64,000 nucleotides of DNA, from contig NC_015391.1 of NCBI RefSeq assembly GCF_000195575.1, positions 124,001-188,000 of the forward strand, given 5' to 3'. This document shows positions 1 through 8,227 of the stretch, piece by piece. Positions within the stretch are counted from its first letter, which is position 1; every line of letters begins with the position of its first letter. The position numbers and the translations under genes are program-made. The notes below the pieces were generated by a model, which did not search any database, had not been told where the DNA came from, and saw only the letters and a list, made by a program, of their open reading frames with translations. Origin of the DNA: Carnobacterium sp. 17-4. GTDB taxonomy: Bacteria > Bacillota > Bacilli > Lactobacillales > Carnobacteriaceae.

Positions 1-647
1 TGAAGGTATTAGTAGTAGGTGCAAATGGGCAAATTGGTAAAATAATCGTAGATAAATTACAGGATAGCGACAAGCATTCAGTACGGGCCATGGTTCGGAA
101 ACCAGAACAAGCTAATGCATTAGACATGAAAGATGTTGAAGCGTGTTTAACAGATTTAGAAGGACCAATTGAAGCGATTCAAAATGCTCTTAAAGGTATG
201 GATGCCGTTGTTTTCTCTGCTGGTTCAGGTGGGAAAACTGGCTACGACAAAACGTTGTCCATTGATTTAGATGGAGCTGTGAAAGTTATGGATGCAGCAA
301 AAGAAGTTGGCGTCGACCGTTTTATTATGGTCAGCGCAATGAACTCAGATGATCGTGCAACTTGGGACAATGAAGAAATGAAACCATACAATATTGCTAA
401 GTATTATGCTGATCGTTGCTTGAAACAAAGTGGATTAACGTACACAATTTTGCGTCCTGGCTTATTGAAAAATGATCCAGCTACAGGAAAAATTGAAGTG
501 GCCGAAAACTTACCAGGTGGCGCCATCTCTCGTGAAGACGTGGCAGAAGTGGTAGTTGCAAGTTTAGATAATGAAACAACTTTTAATAAAGCCTTTGATC
601 TTTTAAATGGAGATTTGCCAATAGATGAAGCATTAAAAAATCTATAA
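1..647 (+). CDS. NAD(P)H-binding atypical SDR reductase (lacks first base of start codon)
   Basis: The reading frame is open from base 1. The window opens with TG followed by AAG GTA TTA, so the ATG begins one base before the window and only its A is missing; the protein is 215 aa. The N-terminus reads KVLVVGANGQIGK, the GxxGxxG dinucleotide-binding loop of NmrA-like/atypical short-chain dehydrogenases. A later YNIAKYYADR stretch holds the YxxxK catalytic pair, and SGLTYTILRPG is the usual C-terminal landmark. Family knowledge suggests a cytosolic NAD(P)H-dependent reductase or isomerase of the YhfK type. The substrate cannot be read from the sequence. A strong terminator follows, so transcription ends here. 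Confidence 0.88.
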   Translation, partial: KVLVVGANGQIGKIIVDKLQDSDKHSVRAMVRKPEQANALDMKDVEACLTDLEGPIEAIQNALKGMDAVVFSAGSGGKTGYDKTLSIDLDGAVKVMDAAKEVGVDRFIMVSAMNSDDRATWDNEEMKPYNIAKYYADRCLKQSGLTYTILRPGLLKNDPATGKIEVAENLPGGAISREDVAEVVVASLDNETTFNKAFDLLNGDLPIDEALKNL

Positions 648-663
648 AACTACAGTACTAATT

Positions 664-712
664 AAAAAAGCATCAAGATCTCTTGATATAAGAGACCTTG
701 ATGCTTTTTTTA
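664..712 (+). terminator. Rho-independent terminator of the SDR gene
   Basis: GCATCAAG(A)TCTCTT pairs with AAGAGACCTTGATGC around a short loop (670-704) and is followed by seven T. Confidence 0.9.
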
Positions 713-750
713 TAGATTATTTTGTTTATTTTAGAGCATAAAGTCCAAAA

Positions 751-783
751 CAGACTCGGAAAATTCTACTTTTACGAGTAATC
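751..783 (+). repeat. Dispersed intergenic repeat, copy 1 (degenerate)
   Basis: The core TCGGAAAATTCTACTT then TTACGAGTAATC resembles the copies at 61481-61516 (TCCGATGTCTACTTCACGAG) and, inverted, at 63641-63676. All three copies lie just downstream of gene ends. Confidence 0.5.
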
Positions 784-804
784 CAACAATGAAATGACCT
801 TTCA

Positions 805-949
805 CGGAAGAGTGGAGCAGAAAAATAGTCCCACTCTTCCGTTAAACGACTCTTCATGGATAAGTTGAGTCCAAAAAGTTGTTCACTCATCCATGAAACA
901 GCCCTTCATGGATGAGTTGTACCAAAAAAAGCTGTCACTCTTCCAGGAA
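805..949. repeat. Three tandem hairpin units
   Basis: Unit 1 (805-841): CGGAAGAGTGG pairs perfectly with CCACTCTTCCG. Unit 2 (853-897): TTCATGGAT(A)AGT pairs with ACTCATCCATGAA. Unit 3 (905-949): TTCATGGATGAGT pairs imperfectly with CACTCTTCCAGGAA. The arms are related to one another, which suggests a repeated palindromic element between two convergent genes. Confidence 0.6.
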
Positions 950-1011
950 CAGAATAAAATGAGCATTTGCATAAACTAGAACACTTATTTTACTTTCCAC
1001 ATCTTACTTTT

Positions 1012-2160
1012 CTATACCATTCCAGGTTTTAAGATTACTTTTATATTTTGATCTGCTTTTTTATCAAAAATATCATAAGCTTGTGCGGCTTGTTCCAACG
1101 GCATCGTGTGTGTAATGATGTCTGTCGGATCAAAAACGTTTTTCTCAATCATGTCATACAATTTTGGCATAAGGTGAATAACAGGTGCTTGACCAGTTTT
1201 TAAAATAACATTTCGATTGAAAAAGTCATTCATTGGGAAACTAGCAGAAGGTGTCATATAAACTCCAGTAACTTGAACCGTACCAAATTTCTTAACACTT
1301 TCTGATGCGGTAACAAGTGGGCTGATGGTTCCACTTTGAGCGCTTAGAAGAGTCTTAGCTTTTTCTTTGGCAGGCATTACACCATCCATCCCAACACAAT
1401 CAATAACGACATCTGCGCCACCGTTAGTAGTGTCATAAAGGAATTTTCCAACTTCAGTAACGTCTTTAAAATTAACCGTTTCAACATTATTCGTTTTATG
1501 TGCGTGATCTAAACGATGCTTCACGTTATCAACCGCGATAACACGTTTAGCACCTTTCATTTTAGCAAATTTTTGAGCAAAAAGACCAACTGGACCAGAG
1601 CCAATAATTATAACCGTATCACCTTCTTTAATACCGCTACTTTCTACACTCCAGTAAGCAGTAGGAACAATATCGGATAAGAAAAGTACTTTTTCATCTG
1701 GTAGTTCGTTTTCTGGAACAACAAAAGAAGTGAAATCAGCAAAAGGTACGCGTAAAAACTCTGCTTGGCCTCCTGGATAGTTACCATGCATTTTACCAAA
1801 ACCAAAAAGACCACCATTGTCAAAAGAAGGATTTGGATTGGAATTGTCACATTGGCTTTCCATCTCGTGTGTACAGAAATGACATTCGCCACACCCAATG
1901 TTAAATGGAATAACAACTCGATCGCCTTTTTTTACCTTTTTAACACCAGGACCGACTTCTTCAACGATGCCCATTGGTTCGTGACCCACTACATAATCTT
2001 CTTCCATTACCGGTTTTCCATTATGATACAAATGTAAATCAGATCCGCAAATAGCCGTTGCTGTAATGCGGACAATCATATCGGTAGGTTCTTGAATTGT
2101 TGGATCTGGAACATTTCGAACTTCCATTTTTTCATTTCCTTGCCAGGTTACTGCACGCAT
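1012..2160 (-). CDS. Zinc-dependent alcohol dehydrogenase, formaldehyde-dehydrogenase-like
   Basis: A 382-aa cytosolic medium-chain dehydrogenase. Visible features: catalytic zinc ligands Cys38 (ICGSD) and His60-Glu61 (GHE); four structural-zinc cysteines at about 90, 93, 96 and 104 (GCGECHFC); and an NAD-binding Rossmann loop IIIGSGPVGLFA near residue 185. Length and the insert after the zinc loop match the glutathione-independent FDH-like branch of zinc alcohol dehydrogenases, which oxidise alcohols or aldehydes with NAD. The exact substrate is unknown. An AAAGGAG site precedes ATG. It lies downstream of tyrS on the same strand with a 147-bp gap and is probably a separate unit. Confidence 0.9.
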   Translation of the reverse strand: MRAVTWQGNEKMEVRNVPDPTIQEPTDMIVRITATAICGSDLHLYHNGKPVMEEDYVVGHEPMGIVEEVGPGVKKVKKGDRVVIPFNIGCGECHFCTHEMESQCDNSNPNPSFDNGGLFGFGKMHGNYPGGQAEFLRVPFADFTSFVVPENELPDEKVLFLSDIVPTAYWSVESSGIKEGDTVIIIGSGPVGLFAQKFAKMKGAKRVIAVDNVKHRLDHAHKTNNVETVNFKDVTEVGKFLYDTTNGGADVVIDCVGMDGVMPAKEKAKTLLSAQSGTISPLVTASESVKKFGTVQVTGVYMTPSASFPMNDFFNRNVILKTGQAPVIHLMPKLYDMIEKNVFDPTDIITHTMPLEQAAQAYDIFDKKADQNIKVILKPGMV

Positions 2161-2307
2161 AAAATCGCTCCTTTAAAATGTATTTTTATAATTCGAATTT
2201 TAGCATTGACAGTAAGGATAGTAAAATGATACCGCTTAACACAGCAATGGAGGAATATAAAAAAGCTTTATCTACTAAGGATCTAGCAAACAAAGCTCTT
2301 ACTATTT

Positions 2308-3573
2308 TTAAACTAATTTAATCAAGAAGTATTTTTTCTTTCCTTTACGAATAAGGATAAAACGTTCATCAAAAGAGTTCTCAGGTGTCACAATAGCCTC
2401 AACGTCTGTAATTTTTTCGCCGTTCATGGATAGAGCACCATTATTGATATCTTCACGAGCTTGGCGTCTAGAAGGTTCAATACCGACTACATCGACTAAC
2501 CATTCAACAATATTCCGTTCTTCTTTTGAAGATTCGAAAGTAGGCATGTTTTTAAATCCTTCTTCGATTTGGTCAGCCGTTAAACTTTTTACATCACCGG
2601 AAAAAAGAGCTGCAGTAATCTTTTCAGCATCTTTTAAAGCTTGCTCGCCATGGACAAATAGAGTCATTTCGCTGGCTAACGTTTTTTGTGCTTCCCGTTT
2701 ATGTGGCTCAGCTGCTATTTTTTCACCTAAAGCTTCAATTTCTTCTTTTGTTAAGAACGTAAAGTACTTCAAGTATTTCACGACATCACGGTCATCTTGA
2801 TTTAACCAGAATTGGTAAAATTCATAAGGAGTGGTTTTTTCTGGATCTAACCAAATAGCACCACCAGCAGTTTTTCCAAATTTAGTTCCGTCCGCTTTTA
2901 ACATTAATGGAATGGTCAACCCATAGGCTTCAGCCTCAGAACCTTCTTGTTTACGAATGTATTCTAAACCAGCGGTAATATTTCCCCATTGGTCTGCGCC
3001 ACCAATTTGTAATTGAACATCTTCATGTCGGTATAAGTGTAAGAAATCGATTGATTGCAAAATTTGATAAGTAAATTCAGTAAATGAAATACCGGTTTCC
3101 AAACGACTAGCAACGATGTCTTTAGACAACATAGTGTTGACGTTAAAACTTTTCCCAATATTGCGTAAAAAATCGAGTAAAGAGATTTCTTTTGTCCAAT
3201 CCAAATTGTTTACCATACGAATAGATTCTTCCTTTTTACCTGCATCAAATAGGTTTTCCATTTGACGAGATAATTTATCGGAATTATTTTGAACTTGTTC
3301 ACTAGTTTGTAAAACACGTTCTTCTGATTTTCCACTTGGATCGCCGATTGAACCAGTAGCACCACCAATAACAATGACTGGACGGTGACCAGCTAATTGA
3401 AATCTTTTCAAGATCATAAAAGGAATCAAATGACCAATATGCATGCTATCACCAGTTGGATCAACCCCACAGTATAATCCTATCTTTTTTTGGTCAATCA
3501 ATTTTTTTAAACCAGCTTCATCTGTTTGTTGGTTAATGGCATCGCGCCATTCTAGTTCATCAATAATGTTCAT
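2308..3573 (-). CDS. tyrS: Tyrosyl-tRNA synthetase
   Basis: A 421-aa class I synthetase that charges tRNA-Tyr. HIGH is at residues 45-48 (SMHIGHLIP). The tyrosine pocket is visible (YCGVDPTGDS; QIGGADQWGN), and the second ATP-binding signature appears as KFGKT, a mild variant of KFGKS. A C-terminal S4 RNA-binding domain (PSRRQAREDINNGALSMNG) completes the bacterial TyrRS layout and the length is typical. Expression is controlled by the T-box leader just upstream: uncharged tRNA-Tyr should stabilise the antiterminator. No terminator is evident directly after the gene. Confidence 0.98.
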   Translation of the reverse strand: MNIIDELEWRDAINQQTDEAGLKKLIDQKKIGLYCGVDPTGDSMHIGHLIPFMILKRFQLAGHRPVIVIGGATGSIGDPSGKSEERVLQTSEQVQNNSDKLSRQMENLFDAGKKEESIRMVNNLDWTKEISLLDFLRNIGKSFNVNTMLSKDIVASRLETGISFTEFTYQILQSIDFLHLYRHEDVQLQIGGADQWGNITAGLEYIRKQEGSEAEAYGLTIPLMLKADGTKFGKTAGGAIWLDPEKTTPYEFYQFWLNQDDRDVVKYLKYFTFLTKEEIEALGEKIAAEPHKREAQKTLASEMTLFVHGEQALKDAEKITAALFSGDVKSLTADQIEEGFKNMPTFESSKEERNIVEWLVDVVGIEPSRRQAREDINNGALSMNGEKITDVEAIVTPENSFDERFILIRKGKKKYFLIKLV

Positions 3574-3604
3574 TTTTCCAGCTCCTTATATATGTATTTT
3601 GTGC

Positions 3605-3870
3605 ATAAAAAAAGCCCGATAAAAAAGATATATATCTTTTTTATCGGGACGAAATTTTCCGTGTTACCACCCAAATTGCAGTCTGTTTTTAACGCAAAAC
3701 ACGCTGCCACTCATTTACTGTAACGTAGTAATACGCTTGAGGTTAATCAAGTTACTCCGGAGTGTACTTCACAAATTGGTTTGTACCTATTTTCATCATC
3801 CATAGGCTTTCTATTAAACAGGGACCAGATGCTACTATGCTCTTTCATCGTAAGTTGTTATGAGATTGTT
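3605..3870 (-). promoter_or_regulatory. T-box leader (tRNA-Tyr sensing) of tyrS
   Basis: On the minus strand the leader contains the conserved antiterminator T-box GGGTGGTAACACG (3660-3672). It is followed by a strong terminator: CCCGATAAAAAAGAT pairs with ATCTTTTTTATCGGG, then a T run (3605-3650). A TAC tyrosine triplet at 3766-3764, in the 3' part of the stem I region, is a plausible specifier codon. The specifier choice is inference; the T-box itself is clear. Confidence 0.93.
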
Positions 3871-3873
3871 ATC

Positions 3874-3903
3874 AGTATAGATGAAGTAAAGACAATTTGT
3901 CAA
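3874..3903 (-). promoter_or_regulatory. Sigma-A promoter of the tyrS T-box transcript
   Basis: TTGACA (3903-3898), an 18-bp spacer and TATACT (3879-3874) on the minus strand. Transcription should start a few bases before the T-box stem I. Confidence 0.8.
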
Positions 3904-4085
3904 TCTTGTTTTTAAATTTATCTGTTTTCCTAAAATAATCAAACTAATAGTTTGATTGGATTGATGAATCAGTAAAGTGACTAAATTAATAAATAGTTAT
4001 AAAAACATAGACAAAATTCCAGATGAGTGTTAATGTTTTTTAAACGGTTAAAATTATTTAACCATGTAAAGAAATGAGGGATATC

Positions 4086-4643
4086 ATGATAGAAAGATAT
4101 ATAATAAAAACCTATACTCAACTGAAAACAATTTCTGATCCTTTAAGAGTAAAAATAGTTATTATGCTTATCGAAAAAGAATTGACTGTTACTGAAATCA
4201 GTAAAGAGATAGGGTTAGAAAAAGCAAAGGTTTTTTATCATCTTAAAGAACTAGAAAAACAAAAAATGATTGCTATTGTTAGAAAAGAAGAAGTAAAAGG
4301 GAATATCTATAAGTATTATAGGGCTACACATAATGGCTTTAAAATAGATAAAAATTTGTTGCCTCTGTCAAAAGAATATGCAGAAGATGTTTATAGTTCA
4401 ATAATTATGCAGCAACTTGAAAATACAAAAGAAGTAGTCTCTAAGAATAGACACTTAATAACAGAAGAGACGAGTATGTCTCAAACGGTACAAATCCATT
4501 GTTCAAAAAATCAATTTGATGTATGGAAAGAAAAGTACAACCAATTAATAAGTGAACTGGATCAAATGGAAAGTGCTAATAATGACCATATTTTTTATAT
4601 CAATACTACTGCAATAGAAATCGAAAACAAAGTTTTTGAATAG
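4086..4643 (+). CDS. ArsR-type winged-helix transcriptional regulator
   Basis: A 185-aa protein whose N-terminal half is an ArsR-like winged helix: LKTISDPLRVKIVIMLIEKELTVTEISKEIG, then KAKVFYHLKELEKQKMI and a wing. The C-terminal half is charged with no recognised domain. I chose ATG at 4086 because GAGGG lies 5 bases before it; the in-frame ATG at 4074 overlaps that ribosome site. The gene sits 26 bp before an MFS exporter gene on the same strand, so it probably controls that exporter. No metal-binding cysteine motif is seen. The ligand is unknown. Confidence 0.82.
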   Translation: MIERYIIKTYTQLKTISDPLRVKIVIMLIEKELTVTEISKEIGLEKAKVFYHLKELEKQKMIAIVRKEEVKGNIYKYYRATHNGFKIDKNLLPLSKEYAEDVYSSIIMQQLENTKEVVSKNRHLITEETSMSQTVQIHCSKNQFDVWKEKYNQLISELDQMESANNDHIFYINTTAIEIENKVFE

Positions 4644-4669
4644 ATTTTTAAATGATGGGAGGGTAAAAG

Positions 4670-5920
4670 ATGAAGTTGTTAGCAGATAAAAATTTCCTGT
4701 CTCTTTTCATGGGACGTTTAACGACTAATGCGGGTGATAGTATCTATTACATAACAACCACTTGGTTAGCAGCGGAAATAACAAATGACCCTTTTTATGT
4801 GGGCTTAACGAGTGCTGTTATATTGATACCTAAAGGATTACAATTTTTATGGGGTCCTTTAGTAGATCGCTGGAATATCAAGCCTGTGCTAATAATGACC
4901 CAATTAATTCAAGCAGTATTGATTCTTCTGATTCCTATTCTTTATTATATGAACCTATTAACCATTTACAACTTATTGCCTATCGTTTTTTTAGCAGCAA
5001 TAATCGCAGAACTAGGTTATCCTGTCCAACTAAAAGCTCTTCCTGCTATGCTACCTAAAAATAAACTTCTTCAAGGAAATTCTTTATTAGCAATAGCTAA
5101 TCAAACAGCAGATATAGTTATGAATGCATTGTCTGGAATACTATTAGCTATTTTAGGAATAGTCACCTTGTATTTAGTAGATTCAATTATGTTTACTCTA
5201 GCAGCTCTTTTATTTTCTCTAATAAAATTAAAAAAAGCTCCTTTAGAAGCTGTCAAAGTAGAGAAGTTAAACTTAAAAAATTATGGTTTAGAAATGAAAA
5301 TTGGCTTGAAAGTCGTTTTCAATTCTATGATATGGGTTTTTCTAATAGCAAATGTAGTTATTAATTTTTGCTTAGGCGTCATGTACGCTATATTGCCTAT
5401 TTACGCAAATTCGCTTGGCGGAGAAGAGAAGTACGGATATATATTAACTGCTATTTCAATTGGAACCGTTTTAGGGTCCTTAATTAGCACTAAGTTAAAT
5501 AAAGTTCCCATTGGACTATTCATTTCTTCATCCTTTATTGTAGCGTTTATTTTATGGGGTATTGCTCCATTTATGAGTTTTTATTTCTTTCTTTTATTAT
5601 TTACGTTGTGCTGGATACCAATAGGATCCGCAAATATTATTTTAGGATCCGTAATGCAGTCTGTTCTCCCATTGACTATTATTGGAAGAACAAATTCTGT
5701 TATGTCTAGTTTTGGTGCAATTGCAATGCCTATAGGTTCCTTAATTGGAGGATTACTCGTAAGATATTTTGAGAGTAACTTAGTTCTTTCCATAGCAGCT
5801 ATAGGTTTTCTAGTAGTAGGGTTGACATGGTTATTCAATAAGAAACTTCGAAATCTTCCTAATAGCGAAACCATTAGTTATAAAGATTTTAATATACCTA
5901 AAGAATTCATAGAGTTGTAA
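4670..5920 (+). CDS. MFS transporter, MefA/macrolide-exporter-like
   Basis: A 416-aa integral membrane protein with about 12 hydrophobic segments. The N-terminus (NFLSLFMGRLTTNAGDSIYYI) and the following GPLVDRW loop, equivalent to the MFS motif A region, are typical of the MefA-like branch of the major facilitator superfamily, which exports drugs by proton antiport. GGGAGGG precedes ATG. It probably forms an operon with the ArsR-type regulator before it and the acetyltransferase after it (48 bp), a layout common for drug-response units. The exported compound cannot be inferred. Confidence 0.85.
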   Translation: MKLLADKNFLSLFMGRLTTNAGDSIYYITTTWLAAEITNDPFYVGLTSAVILIPKGLQFLWGPLVDRWNIKPVLIMTQLIQAVLILLIPILYYMNLLTIYNLLPIVFLAAIIAELGYPVQLKALPAMLPKNKLLQGNSLLAIANQTADIVMNALSGILLAILGIVTLYLVDSIMFTLAALLFSLIKLKKAPLEAVKVEKLNLKNYGLEMKIGLKVVFNSMIWVFLIANVVINFCLGVMYAILPIYANSLGGEEKYGYILTAISIGTVLGSLISTKLNKVPIGLFISSSFIVAFILWGIAPFMSFYFFLLLFTLCWIPIGSANIILGSVMQSVLPLTIIGRTNSVMSSFGAIAMPIGSLIGGLLVRYFESNLVLSIAAIGFLVVGLTWLFNKKLRNLPNSETISYKDFNIPKEFIEL

Positions 5921-5967
5921 TGTGTCTAATAAATTTAAAGGTAGCAATTAGATGAAAGGAGACAACT

Positions 5968-6435
5968 ATGAATCATAACAATCTAACACTTAATGAGATA
6001 GAAATTAACGATAGAGAAAAATTTATAGACTATTTACTTATGGCGGATGAGAATGAGGGAATTGTAGAAAAGTATATTCAAACCGGTAAAATGTATTCAA
6101 TTAATGATTTGCAAGAAATAATAGGCATTATTCTGTTTACTTTTCCTACTGAAGACGTAGTTGAAATCAAAAATCTAGCTTTAATAGAATCTAGTCGTGG
6201 TAAAGGTTACGGAAATGAAGTTATCCAAAGAGCAGTTTGTTTATTTCAAGAAAAAGGGTATCGTAAAATAATTGTAGGAACAGCTAATTCTAGTATTGGA
6301 AACATTTCTTTTTATCAAAAAGCGGGATTTAGAATTGTAAGTATAAGAAAAAATTTCTTTTTAAACTACCCAGAACTGATTATCGAAAATGGCATAAGGG
6401 CGCTAGATATGATTCTATTTGAGAACATACTTTAA
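5968..6435 (+). CDS. GNAT family N-acetyltransferase, YvbK-like
   Basis: A 155-aa GNAT protein. The acetyl-CoA motif A is clear: VEIKNLALIESSRGKGYGNEVI (R/Q-x-x-G-x-G form) near residues 70-90. Motif B follows as NISFYQKAGFRI, and the tail PELIIENGIRALDMILF is the landmark of the YvbK group. Such enzymes transfer acetyl from acetyl-CoA to small amines or protein N-termini; the acceptor is unknown. An AAAGGAG site lies before ATG. It follows the MFS exporter and may be co-transcribed with it. Confidence 0.85.
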   Translation: MNHNNLTLNEIEINDREKFIDYLLMADENEGIVEKYIQTGKMYSINDLQEIIGIILFTFPTEDVVEIKNLALIESSRGKGYGNEVIQRAVCLFQEKGYRKIIVGTANSSIGNISFYQKAGFRIVSIRKNFFLNYPELIIENGIRALDMILFENIL

Positions 6436-6558
6436 AAAGTTTCTCTTACATACACGTGAAACATAAGACATAGCAATTAATTGAATCAAGATAAAAAGAA
6501 TAATACATACAAGAATAAGATGATCAAACATAAGAAACCTCGTTTCAATTTTAAAGTT

Positions 6559-7092
6559 CTATGGATAAATTTTCCATTTTTTGTTTTGAATACGATCAAC
6601 ATATATGGAATGAAATTCGCTATCTTGTTGATAAAAGGGTGTGGGTTTTACTGTCAATCCAAACAAATCGTTTAGCCCATGGGGAGCAATGATTTCAATC
6701 TTTTTATTATAAAATCTTACCGCTATTGCAGTTGGAGTTTCTGGAAAATGAGCAACACCATCATAGGATGAAGTAAAAGGATCAAATCCACTTTTCGAAT
6801 GCATACGAGCTTGATTTTTTACGGTCCAAGGCTGATTTGGAAGCAAACAACTTAATTTTTTTTCAAGTTGCTTTTCTATTTCCAACGATATGTCTGAAGT
6901 ATCAAAATAAATAACGTCAATATCATTTATAGGAGTTGTAGTGTTATGTAACTTATCCCAAACTTTATTCCGTATAAGTCCAGCACATACCCAAGCATCA
7001 GTTAAATTCAGTTTTTCAACTGCTTTTAGAATGGATAAGAGGTAACTATCGTGTGTAATCATTTCTATCAATTGTTTTTTATAAGTAGCCAC
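6559..7092 (-). CDS. Nucleotidyltransferase-family protein (DUF925-like)
   Basis: A 177-aa protein. It begins with a GTG codon preceded by GTAGGAG at good spacing. WVCAGLIRNKVWDKLH and NDIDVIYFD carry the G-x(n)-D-x-D pattern of the nucleotidyltransferase fold; the C-terminal region FDPFTSSYDGVAHFPETPTAIAVR matches the PF06042 family as I know it. The function is uncharacterised in the family. It stands alone on the minus strand between plus-strand genes, with no terminator seen. Confidence 0.82.
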   Translation of the reverse strand: MATYKKQLIEMITHDSYLLSILKAVEKLNLTDAWVCAGLIRNKVWDKLHNTTTPINDIDVIYFDTSDISLEIEKQLEKKLSCLLPNQPWTVKNQARMHSKSGFDPFTSSYDGVAHFPETPTAIAVRFYNKKIEIIAPHGLNDLFGLTVKPTPFYQQDSEFHSIYVDRIQNKKWKIYP

Positions 7093-7264
7093 TTTTTTCT
7101 CCTACCTTATAGCAGATTCTTAAAAATTTCTCCTACCGATAATGAGTTAGAATTCATTATAAAGTGATTATGTATTATTTTTATATCCAAATACTTGTGA
7201 TTAAGTTATAGTATTGTTAACGTTATCTTTTGTCTAGAAAAACTACTAAAAAGAGGAGAATGAT

Positions 7265-7477
7265 ATGGAAGAAGATTCAGTAAAACTAATTATTTTTATC
7301 TTGTTGTCTTATATAGTTCCAGTTATAGGAATAGGCTTTTCAATCTACCTATTGTTGAATGCTACAAAGAACCATTACGGTATGTGGGTAAAAAGATTGG
7401 CAGTACTTTCGTTATGCATTCAACTACTACCTGTTTTAGGTGCTTTAATAGGCATGATTACATGGATATCAGGTTAG
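7265..7477 (+). CDS. Small membrane protein, 70 aa
   Basis: A 70-aa protein preceded by GAGGAGAATGAT at ideal spacing, so it is very likely translated. It has two hydrophobic segments (about 8-28 and 44-66) separated by a short basic loop (ATKNHYGMWVKR), so it is a two-span membrane protein. I recognise no family. A -10-like TATAGT lies at about 7206 and is followed by a GTTAAC palindrome. It is one of many small membrane proteins in this window; a role in immunity or stress is possible but unproven. Confidence 0.65.
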   Translation: MEEDSVKLIIFILLSYIVPVIGIGFSIYLLLNATKNHYGMWVKRLAVLSLCIQLLPVLGALIGMITWISG

Positions 7478-7517
7478 TATATCAAAATACTTAACTTGAT
7501 TAGTTGGAGGCATTTAA

Positions 7518-7577
7518 ATGGCTATAAAGCTTACGATTCAAACGATATTAATTTTTTTGCTTTCTCCTACCAAGTAG
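7518..7577 (+). other. 19-codon ORF with good ribosome site, possibly a gene remnant
   Basis: TTGGAGG lies 7 bases before ATG. The peptide is MAIKLTIQTILIFLLSPTK, mostly hydrophobic, and then stops. It could be a small membrane peptide or the truncated start of a lost gene; no continuation was found downstream. Confidence 0.3.
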
Positions 7578-7634
7578 CTAATTTCTTAAGGAAATAAAAT
7601 AGAGGACTTGGTCAAGCAATATTTTTGTTAAGAG

Positions 7635-8009
7635 TTACTTTTTCTTTTTAACTATCAAAATAATAACGTCTTTTATTAATTCAGCTTTCAAGTTATTAAA
7701 AGTGTAATCAAAAGAAATCTTATAGCTTTCTTCAGAGTTGCTTATTTCACAAAGAGCTGCACCATATTTTCCATGAGATATAGAGGAATCGATCGTTAAC
7801 ACGGCAATGTCCTCCATAAAATAATTTTTAAGATCAGTAAGGTGTTGTTTTCCTTTTATTGATCCTTTATCTGGAATGACTATTTCAATACCATCAGTTG
7901 ACATAGATGCTAATTGATCAAAATCAAATGATAGCAATTTTACTGTATAGTCTTGAACGAATGTATTTTTAGGAGAATTACCGCAAGTTGAGCTTAGATT
8001 AATTTTCAT
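7635..8009 (-). CDS. NTF2-like (SnoaL/DUF4440-type) small protein
   Basis: A 124-aa protein with AAAGGAGG upstream of ATG. The pattern DYTVKLLSFDFDQLASMSTDGIEIVIPDKGSIKGKQHLTDLKNYF is the start of an NTF2-like cone fold, where helices carry a short loop describing a 'target' and the G-x-x-x-G/H element follows. These proteins are often ligand-binding or isomerase-like stress proteins. The exact family is a soft assignment made by pattern. The first 16 residues look disordered. The gene stands alone. Confidence 0.6.
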   Translation of the reverse strand: MKINLSSTCGNSPKNTFVQDYTVKLLSFDFDQLASMSTDGIEIVIPDKGSIKGKQHLTDLKNYFMEDIAVLTIDSSISHGKYGAALCEISNSEESYKISFDYTFNNLKAELIKDVIILIVKKKK

Positions 8010-8140
8010 TTGAAATGACCTCCTTTAAGGTTGGTTTTCCATTTTTACACGTAGTTTTGTTAACGATTATAGTTATAGTAGTGTGCTCAAAAGGAATAAT
8101 ACATAATATTACTTGTTGAATCAATCAGATTGTGCTAAAA

Positions 8141-8186
8141 AATAAGTCTTCTGACACTAGAATAAAAGGTGTTAGAAGACTTATTT
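8141..8186 (-). terminator. Terminator of map
   Basis: AAGTCTTCTAACAC pairs with GTGTCAGAAGACTT on the minus strand and is followed by ATTTTTTAG. It lies 42 bases after the map stop codon. Confidence 0.85.
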
Positions 8187-8227
8187 CAATTTGCTCTAAT
8201 TATTTTATTTAGATCAAAAATGTTCCT

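Larger units (their letters stand above)
648..1011. other. Non-coding intergenic region with repeats
   Basis: This 364-base gap has no credible gene. It holds the terminator of the upstream gene, one copy of a dispersed repeat (751-783) and three successive hairpins (805-949), described separately. It separates convergent genes. Confidence 0.7.

Noticed and set aside
2226-2321. 31-codon ORF starting MIPLNTAMEEYKKALSTKDLA
   Set aside because: No ribosome site, and its 3' end overlaps the tyrS end on the other strand.
6449-6464. ACACGTGAAACA, half of a parS site
   Set aside because: The other half matches poorly (12 of 16 overall), so no palindrome.
6481-6675. 64-codon plus-strand frame overlapping the nucleotidyltransferase gene end
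   Set aside because: It starts with TTG, has no ribosome site and its 3' half runs antisense through the 6559-7092 gene.
7211-8070. TTGTTAACG shared at 7214 and 8057, each just after a -10-like sequence
   Set aside because: GTTAAC is only a 6-bp palindrome in AT-rich DNA and the flanks do not align; likely chance.
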